Shown here piece after piece: positions 41,441 to 46,560 of a stretch of DNA of 46,560 bases. Under the pieces are notes generated by a model, which had not been told where the DNA came from, did not search any database, and was given only the letters and a program-made list of their open reading frames with translations. A program made the translations under genes and the position numbers. Numbering within the stretch: position 1 is the first letter of the stretch; the number at the start of each line of letters is the position of its first letter. The stretch is taken from positions 1 through 46,560 of the forward strand of contig CAJMQQ010000017.1 of assembly GCA_905215625.1 (NCBI GenBank), in the 5' to 3' direction. This stretch comes from an uncultured bacterium (GTDB taxonomy: Bacteria > Bacillota > Clostridia > Lachnospirales > Lachnospiraceae).

Positions 41441-42721
41441 ATGAATACATTGGAATTTGTGTTGTATAGAAATATGGAACATCAGGAACTATTTGATTCT
41501 ATGGCAAAGCTTCTGGATCAGGAGGAAGGAGCAGAGCTGGACGCATATGCCTGCGCCAACCAGTTGTTAGAACTGGCGGCTGCATATGGATTTGAAGGGA
41601 ATCTGTGGCATTGTTTTCTGGCTTATTGTCTGGCGAACCATGAAAACGCTTACAGTACGGCCTGCGAGATTATAGGGCCGGTTCATGGTACGATTAACCA
41701 GTTGGCGGCCCATGACTTTTCCTTGATGAAAGAGCTGTTTGAAAAAGATATTACGTCTCTTTCCGGAGGGATCTGGCAGTATTTGTCTGAATTTCACGGA
41801 GCAGAACGGACTGGAAAAGTATTTAACCGCCGGATCCGGGATCGGATTATTACGCTGGCAGAAGACCTGGAAGCAGCCGGTACGACAAAGGAATTTCAGG
41901 CGCTGGTCACTGGCTTTTATAAAGAATTCGGCGTAGGCCGCTTTGGTCTTCATAAGGCCTTCCGCATTGAAGAGCGGAAGGAAAAGAGCGGCAGGGAGAG
42001 AACCTGGATTGAACCCATCACCAGCATTGACCATGTGTATCTGGATGATTTAGTAGGATATGAGATCCAGAAGAAAAAGCTGATTGAAAATACAGAAGCA
42101 TTTATCGAGGGAAAAGAAGCTAACAATGTGCTGCTTTACGGAGATGCAGGAACCGGAAAATCATCCAGCGTGAAGGCGATTCTGAATCAGTATTATGAAA
42201 AAGGCCTCCGGATTATTGAAGTGTACAAGCACCAGTTCTGCTGCCTTTCCGATGTTTTGGAAGAAATAAAGGACCGGAATTATAAATTCATCATCTACAT
42301 GGATGACTTATCGTTTGAGGATTTTGAGATTGAATATAAATATCTGAAGGCGATTATTGAAGGCGGATTAGGAAAAAAGCCGTCCAATGTACTAATTTAT
42401 GCGACATCGAACCGCCGCCATCTGATTCGGGAAAAATTCAGCGACAAGAAGGAGATTTTAGACGATCTTCATGGCAACGATACGGTTCAAGAAAAACTAT
42501 CCCTGGTTGCCCGGTTTGGAGTTACTATTTACTTTGGCGCCCCTGATAAGGTGGAATTCCAGAAGATTGTAAAAGCTCTGGCAGAGCGCTGCGATCTGGC
42601 GATTTCAGAAGAAGAACTGTATGCAGAAGCAAATAAATGGGAATTGTCCCCCGGCGTTTTTTCCGGACGTACGGCAGCCCAGTTTATTACCCATCTGTTA
42701 GGGAAAAAGCCTGAAGAATAA
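41441..42721 (+). CDS. DUF815 family ATP-binding protein (AAA-like)
   Basis: 426 residues. An N-terminal helical part (about 1-190) precedes an AAA-type ATPase domain: LLYGDAGTGKSSS (about 229-241) is Walker A, FIIYMDDLSFEDFE Walker B, and IYATSNRRHLI sensor 1. The DUF815 family is widespread in bacteria, with no settled function. It lies between pheA and the polyphosphate genes and is followed 12 nt later by ppx, with AAGGAGG between. Confidence 0.9.
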   Translation: MNTLEFVLYRNMEHQELFDSMAKLLDQEEGAELDAYACANQLLELAAAYGFEGNLWHCFLAYCLANHENAYSTACEIIGPVHGTINQLAAHDFSLMKELFEKDITSLSGGIWQYLSEFHGAERTGKVFNRRIRDRIITLAEDLEAAGTTKEFQALVTGFYKEFGVGRFGLHKAFRIEERKEKSGRERTWIEPITSIDHVYLDDLVGYEIQKKKLIENTEAFIEGKEANNVLLYGDAGTGKSSSVKAILNQYYEKGLRIIEVYKHQFCCLSDVLEEIKDRNYKFIIYMDDLSFEDFEIEYKYLKAIIEGGLGKKPSNVLIYATSNRRHLIREKFSDKKEILDDLHGNDTVQEKLSLVARFGVTIYFGAPDKVEFQKIVKALAERCDLAISEEELYAEANKWELSPGVFSGRTAAQFITHLLGKKPEE

Positions 42722-42733
42722 GGAGGAGGTTCT

Positions 42734-44302
42734 ATGGCGGCGATACAGACCTTTGCAGCAATTGACATCGGATCTTTTGAGATGGAATTAAGCATTTACG
42801 AAATTTCTCCAAAACATGGAGTGCGGTCAATCGACAGAGTCCGCCACATGATTGCTTTGGGACGGGACGTTTATAAATACGGAAAAATCAGTTATGAATC
42901 CATAGACGAGATGTGCCGGGTTCTGGAAGATTTTTCCAGAATTATGAAGGGATACCGGGTACAAGCTTATAGGGCTTATGCGACCAGCGCTCTTCGGGAA
43001 GCGGAAAACAACCAGATTATTCTGGATCATATCAAGGTCCGGACCGATCTGGATGTAAAAATCATCAGCAATTCCGAACAGCGTTTCATCAGCTATAAGG
43101 CAATTGCCGTAAAAGATGCAGAATTTAATACAATTATCCAGAAAGGAACGGCGATTGTAGACATTGGGTTTGGCAGCGTCCAGCTTACGCTGTTTGACAA
43201 AGACACGCTGGTTACAACCCAGAACCTTCCTCTTGGCGGTCTCAGGGTGCGGGAACTGCTGTCCGGAGTTACGGCAAATCTGGAACTGACGATGAAATTA
43301 ATCGGGGAGATTGTGGACAACGAATTGTTCACGTTCCGCAAAATTCATTTAAAAGATCGGGAAATTAAAAATATTATCGGAATCGGCCGGAATACCCGTT
43401 TTTTGTTTGGAACAAAAGAGAAGGGAGCGCTGCCGGATCGCCTTACCACAGAAGAGGCGGGAAAATATTATCAAGAACTGGTCAGCATAGGAATGGATGC
43501 TGTCGCAGACCGTCTGGGAGTAAACGGCGAGTTTGTAAAATTCCTGTTTCCCAGCGCAGCGATTTATAAAAGCCTTTGCGAGATGACCGGAGCAGAGATG
43601 ATCTGGCTTCCCGGAAGCAGTATGTGCGACGGAATTGCAGCCGACTATGCGGAAAAGAACCATCTGGTTAAATTTAACCATGATTTTGAGCGGGATATCG
43701 TCATAGAGGCCCGCAATCTGGCGAAGCGGTATAAATGTCACAGCAGTCACAATCAGGCGCTGGAAGATTATGCGCTGAGGATTTTCGACGTGACCAGGCG
43801 TTACCATGGGATGGGCAAAAAGGAACGGCTGCTTCTGCAGATTTCTGTCCTTCTCCATGCCTGTGGAAAGTTTATCAGCATGAAAAATTCCAACGAATGT
43901 GCATACAATATTATTATGTCCACAGAAATCATTGGCCTCAGCCATCTGGAAAGAGAAATCGTGGCCAACGTTGTCCGTTATAATATCCGAGATTTTGAAT
44001 ATGATAACGTCCATTTGGAGCTTGGAGCATTCCAGAGCGGACTGACAGATGTGGATGTAAAGAAGGTTACGGTTTTAATCGGAAAACTGACTGGTATTTT
44101 GAGACTGGCAAATTCCATGGACAGAAGCCATAAGCAGAAGCTGGCCGGCTGCCGTATGACCATGAAGGATCGGAAACTGGTCATCATAACCGATTATGAA
44201 GGAGATATTACGCTGGAACGGGTATCGTTTGAGCAGAAGGCAGATTTCTTTGAAGAAATCTATGGAATTCGCCCGATTTTGAGGCAGAAAAGGAAAGGAT
44301 AA
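42734..44302 (+). CDS. ppx: Ppx/GppA exopolyphosphatase family protein with HD-like C-terminal domain
   Basis: 522 residues. Actin-fold N-terminal half with FAAIDIGSFEMELSIYE at the start and GTAIVDIGFGSVQLTLF near residue 138, the two phosphate-binding loops of the Ppx/GppA family. The C-terminal part (about 320-500) is HD-like (LLHACGKFISMKN). It should hydrolyse polyphosphate or ppGpp. The next gene, ppk, starts 2 nt after its stop, supporting a polyphosphate role. Confidence 0.92.
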   Translation: MAAIQTFAAIDIGSFEMELSIYEISPKHGVRSIDRVRHMIALGRDVYKYGKISYESIDEMCRVLEDFSRIMKGYRVQAYRAYATSALREAENNQIILDHIKVRTDLDVKIISNSEQRFISYKAIAVKDAEFNTIIQKGTAIVDIGFGSVQLTLFDKDTLVTTQNLPLGGLRVRELLSGVTANLELTMKLIGEIVDNELFTFRKIHLKDREIKNIIGIGRNTRFLFGTKEKGALPDRLTTEEAGKYYQELVSIGMDAVADRLGVNGEFVKFLFPSAAIYKSLCEMTGAEMIWLPGSSMCDGIAADYAEKNHLVKFNHDFERDIVIEARNLAKRYKCHSSHNQALEDYALRIFDVTRRYHGMGKKERLLLQISVLLHACGKFISMKNSNECAYNIIMSTEIIGLSHLEREIVANVVRYNIRDFEYDNVHLELGAFQSGLTDVDVKKVTVLIGKLTGILRLANSMDRSHKQKLAGCRMTMKDRKLVIITDYEGDITLERVSFEQKADFFEEIYGIRPILRQKRKG

Positions 44303-44304
44303 GC

Positions 44305-46464
44305 ATGGAAGCACAGGAAAGAAAGGATTTTTTGAATCCCCAGAACTATGTAAATCGGGAACTAAGCTGGATCGAGTTTAACTATCGGGTACTCAGCGAA
44401 GCAAGGGATAAAAACCTGCCTTTATTTGAGCGCCTGAAGTTTTTAAGCATCACTTCTTCCAATCTGGATGAGTTTTTTATGGTGCGGGTTGCTTCTTTAA
44501 AGGATTTGGTTCACGCCAATTACAGCAAAACCGATATTGCAGGGCTGACGGCAGGGGAACAGTTGGAAAAAATCAGCAAAAAAGCCCACGAATTAGTCAA
44601 TGTCCAATATTCTACCTATAACCGGTCCGTTCTTCCGGCGCTGCGCCAGAACGGCCTGAATATTCTGAACGGATATGAGGATCTGACTCCGGAACAGGAA
44701 GAATACGCAGACAAATATTTCAAAGAAAATGTCTATCCGGTACTGACCCCCATGGCAGTGGACTCTTCCAGACCGTTTCCGCTGGTACGGAACAAATCAT
44801 TAAACATTGCGGCTCTCTTAAAAAAGAAAAAGGGCGGAAAAGAGCTGGAATTTGCCATGGTTCAGGTGCCTTCTGTCCTTCCGAGAATCATTGAACTTCC
44901 AGTAACGGTAGGAAAAGACGGCAAGGAAATACACAATGTGATCCTGCTGGAAGAAATTATTGAGAAAAATATGCCGTCCCTGTTTTTGAATTATGACCTT
45001 ATCACGGCTCATCCGTTCCGGATTATGAGAAATGCGGATCTGACCATCGACGAAGAAGAGGCGGTAGATCTGTTAGAAGAAATCCAAAAGCAGTTAAAGC
45101 GCCGCCAGTGGGGCGAGGTGATCCGTCTGGAAATCGAAGAAAAAATAGATAAACGGCTTTTAAAGATTTTAAAGAAAGAGCTGGAGGTCAGCAGCGAGGA
45201 TATTTTTGAAATCAATGGCCCCCTGGATCTGACATTTTTAATGAAAATGTATGGGATGTCCGGATTTGACCGTTTAAAGACCCCTCCTTATCAGCCCCAG
45301 CCAGTGCCGGAACTGATGAATGAGGACGACATTTTCACCAATATCCAGAAAGGGGACATTCTCCTTTACCACCCTTATGAGACATTTGATCCTGTGGTCA
45401 GCTTTGTCCGGACTGCGGCAAAAGACCCAAGCGTCCTTGCGATCAAGCAGACGTTATACCGGGTCAGCGGTCATTCTCCGATTATTGCGGCTCTGGCAGA
45501 AGCAGCAGAAAATGGCAAACAGGTGTCAGTTCTTGTAGAACTGAAAGCTCGGTTTGATGAGGAAAATAACATTATCTGGGCAAAAAAGCTGGAAAAAGCC
45601 GGATGCCATGTTATTTACGGACTGGTCGGATTAAAGACCCACAGCAAGATTACCCTGGTTGTTCGCAGGGAAGAAGACGGAATCCGCAGATACGTTCACC
45701 TTGGAACCGGAAACTACAACGATTCTACGGCAAAATTGTATACAGACTGCGGAATGTTTACCTGCAATCCGCTGTATGGTGAAGACGCTACGGCAGTATT
45801 TAATATGTTGTCTGGTTATTCTGAACCTCTTAGCTGGAATCGTCTGGTAGTAGCGCCTTTGTGGCTGCGGGATACCATGCTGCGCTGTATCCGGAGAGAA
45901 AAGGAAAATGCAGAAAATGGCAAAAAGGCTCATATTATTGCAAAAATGAATTCCCTGTGCGATAAAGAAATTATTGCCGCCCTTTATGAAGCAAGCTGCG
46001 CAGGTGTAAAGATAGAGCTGATTATCCGTGGAATCTGCTGTTTGAAAGCCGGAATTCCCGGCCTGAGCGAAAATATTTCTGTCCGTTCTATTGTAGGAAA
46101 CTTTTTGGAACATAGCCGGATTTTCTATTTTGAAAATAACGATACGCCTAAATTATACATGGGAAGCGCGGACTGGATGCCGCGGAACTTAGATAAACGG
46201 GTGGAAATCGTGTTCCCAGTCGAGTCAGAACAGGTTCGGGCGCAGGTTATGCATATTCTGGAGGTTCAGCTGGCAGACAATGTAAAAGCCCACATCCTTC
46301 AGCCGGACGGAAGCTATGAAAAGCCGGATCGAAGAGGCAGACTGCAGGTTAACTCCCAGAACCAGTTCTGCGAGGAAGCCGTCCGGAATGCACAATTAGT
46401 AAGAAAAAAGACGGATCCGGCGGAAAGAAGAACGTTTATCCCGATTGAGAGTCAGGAAGAATAA
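44305..46464 (+). CDS. ppk: Polyphosphate kinase 1
   Basis: 719 residues, the full PPK1 length. The N-terminal domain starts NRELSWIEFNYRVLSEA; the C-terminal catalytic domains carry His 446 (LKTHSKITLVVRR, the phosphorylated histidine) and His 603 (LEHSRIFYFEN). It makes polyphosphate from ATP reversibly. It forms a synthesis/breakdown pair with ppx, from which it is separated by 2 nt. AAAGGA lies about 6 nt before ATG 44305. Confidence 0.97.
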   Translation: MEAQERKDFLNPQNYVNRELSWIEFNYRVLSEARDKNLPLFERLKFLSITSSNLDEFFMVRVASLKDLVHANYSKTDIAGLTAGEQLEKISKKAHELVNVQYSTYNRSVLPALRQNGLNILNGYEDLTPEQEEYADKYFKENVYPVLTPMAVDSSRPFPLVRNKSLNIAALLKKKKGGKELEFAMVQVPSVLPRIIELPVTVGKDGKEIHNVILLEEIIEKNMPSLFLNYDLITAHPFRIMRNADLTIDEEEAVDLLEEIQKQLKRRQWGEVIRLEIEEKIDKRLLKILKKELEVSSEDIFEINGPLDLTFLMKMYGMSGFDRLKTPPYQPQPVPELMNEDDIFTNIQKGDILLYHPYETFDPVVSFVRTAAKDPSVLAIKQTLYRVSGHSPIIAALAEAAENGKQVSVLVELKARFDEENNIIWAKKLEKAGCHVIYGLVGLKTHSKITLVVRREEDGIRRYVHLGTGNYNDSTAKLYTDCGMFTCNPLYGEDATAVFNMLSGYSEPLSWNRLVVAPLWLRDTMLRCIRREKENAENGKKAHIIAKMNSLCDKEIIAALYEASCAGVKIELIIRGICCLKAGIPGLSENISVRSIVGNFLEHSRIFYFENNDTPKLYMGSADWMPRNLDKRVEIVFPVESEQVRAQVMHILEVQLADNVKAHILQPDGSYEKPDRRGRLQVNSQNQFCEEAVRNAQLVRKKTDPAERRTFIPIESQEE

Positions 46465-46512
46465 CCATATTACCAGTTTTCATTAAAAACGGCAGCTTTG
46501 CTTATTGATATG

Positions 46513-46552
46513 TACCCTCTTTACTGGACAAACCAGTAAGGAGGGTATTTTT
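46513..46552 (+). terminator. Strong hairpin with T-tract after ppk, also containing a ribosome binding site
   Basis: TACCCTC-T-TTACTGG (46513-46527) pairs with CCAGTAA-G-GAGGGTA (46533-46547) over 15 bp with one G-U, 5-nt loop, followed by TTTTT. The right arm includes AAGGAGGG, and an ATG occurs at 46553 at the very edge of the window, so it may also control a following gene. Confidence 0.8.
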
Positions 46553-46560
46553 ATGCGTTA

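Noticed and set aside
42809..44014. Long minus-strand open frames opposite ppx
   Set aside because: ppx has conserved motifs through its entire length, so the antisense frames are by-products of codon use.
1..46560. CRISPR arrays, tRNA or rRNA genes, transposases
   Set aside because: No regularly spaced repeats, no cloverleaf-like sequences and no transposase motifs were recognised on reading; a dedicated scan was not possible.

Overview
The window looks like a chromosomal segment of a Gram-positive clostridium, most likely a gut Lachnospiraceae species. Supporting signs are AGGAGG-type ribosome binding sites throughout, mid-range GC by eye, sigma-A promoters, and clostridial gene families such as DUF4250, a CmpB-like putative ABC-transporter type IV membrane protein and DUF815. 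No rRNA, tRNA, CRISPR array or intact insertion sequence was recognised. The species assignment is inference from gene content; no database search was run.

Layout. (a) 1-2090: the 3' end of metK with a strong terminator, then a ZIP metal transporter gene whose start-site region carries an inverted repeat resembling a metal-regulator operator. (b) 2097-23237: a 21-kb, all-plus-strand surface-glycan locus with many 4-8 bp overlaps. It opens with a Wzt-like export ATPase carrying a C-terminal carbohydrate-recognition domain, a methyltransferase, and a very large kinase-like/coiled-coil/GT2/GT4 fusion protein. It continues with an M42 peptidase, four genes for GDP-D-glycero-alpha-D-manno-heptose (nucleotidyltransferase, HddA, GmhB, GmhA), a GT2, three multi-pass GT-C-like membrane proteins, three genes for a CDP-3,6-dideoxyhexose precursor (RfbF, RfbG, RfbH), a LicD-family transferase and a polyprenyl-phosphate GT2. 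The chemistry resembles Gram-negative O-antigen. No export permease, E3 reductase or final keto-sugar reductase is present in the window.

(c) 23274-28657: a degenerate HPr-like gene, an ATPase remnant, then LysR divergent from a DASS-family anion transporter and an ApgM-like phosphatase-superfamily enzyme. A perfect palindrome lies where a LysR activator should bind. An RpiR regulator follows. (d) 28675-33143 (minus strand): a PTS IIBC permease, an M20 N-carbamoyl/allantoate-type amidohydrolase and a metal-ligand-depleted M24 (creatinase-fold) protein, facing the RpiR gene; together these look like an uncharacterised uptake-and-hydrolysis system. (e) 33238-37324: a decayed AAA/DUF4143 ATPase, a BCCT transporter, a small lipoprotein, DUF4250 and a type I asparaginase.

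(f) 37336-46560: housekeeping genes on the plus strand: cardiolipin synthase, CmpB-like membrane protein, PlsC acyltransferase, PheA, DUF815 ATPase, Ppx/GppA and polyphosphate kinase. The window ends in a terminator-like hairpin that contains a ribosome binding site in front of a just-visible ATG.

The most interesting candidates are the Gram-positive WbdD/Wzt-like chain-capping module with its LPS-type sugar pathways, the DASS-ApgM(Thr) operon under LysR, and the PTS/M20/M24/RpiR cassette. All functional statements are from reading the sequence and family knowledge.
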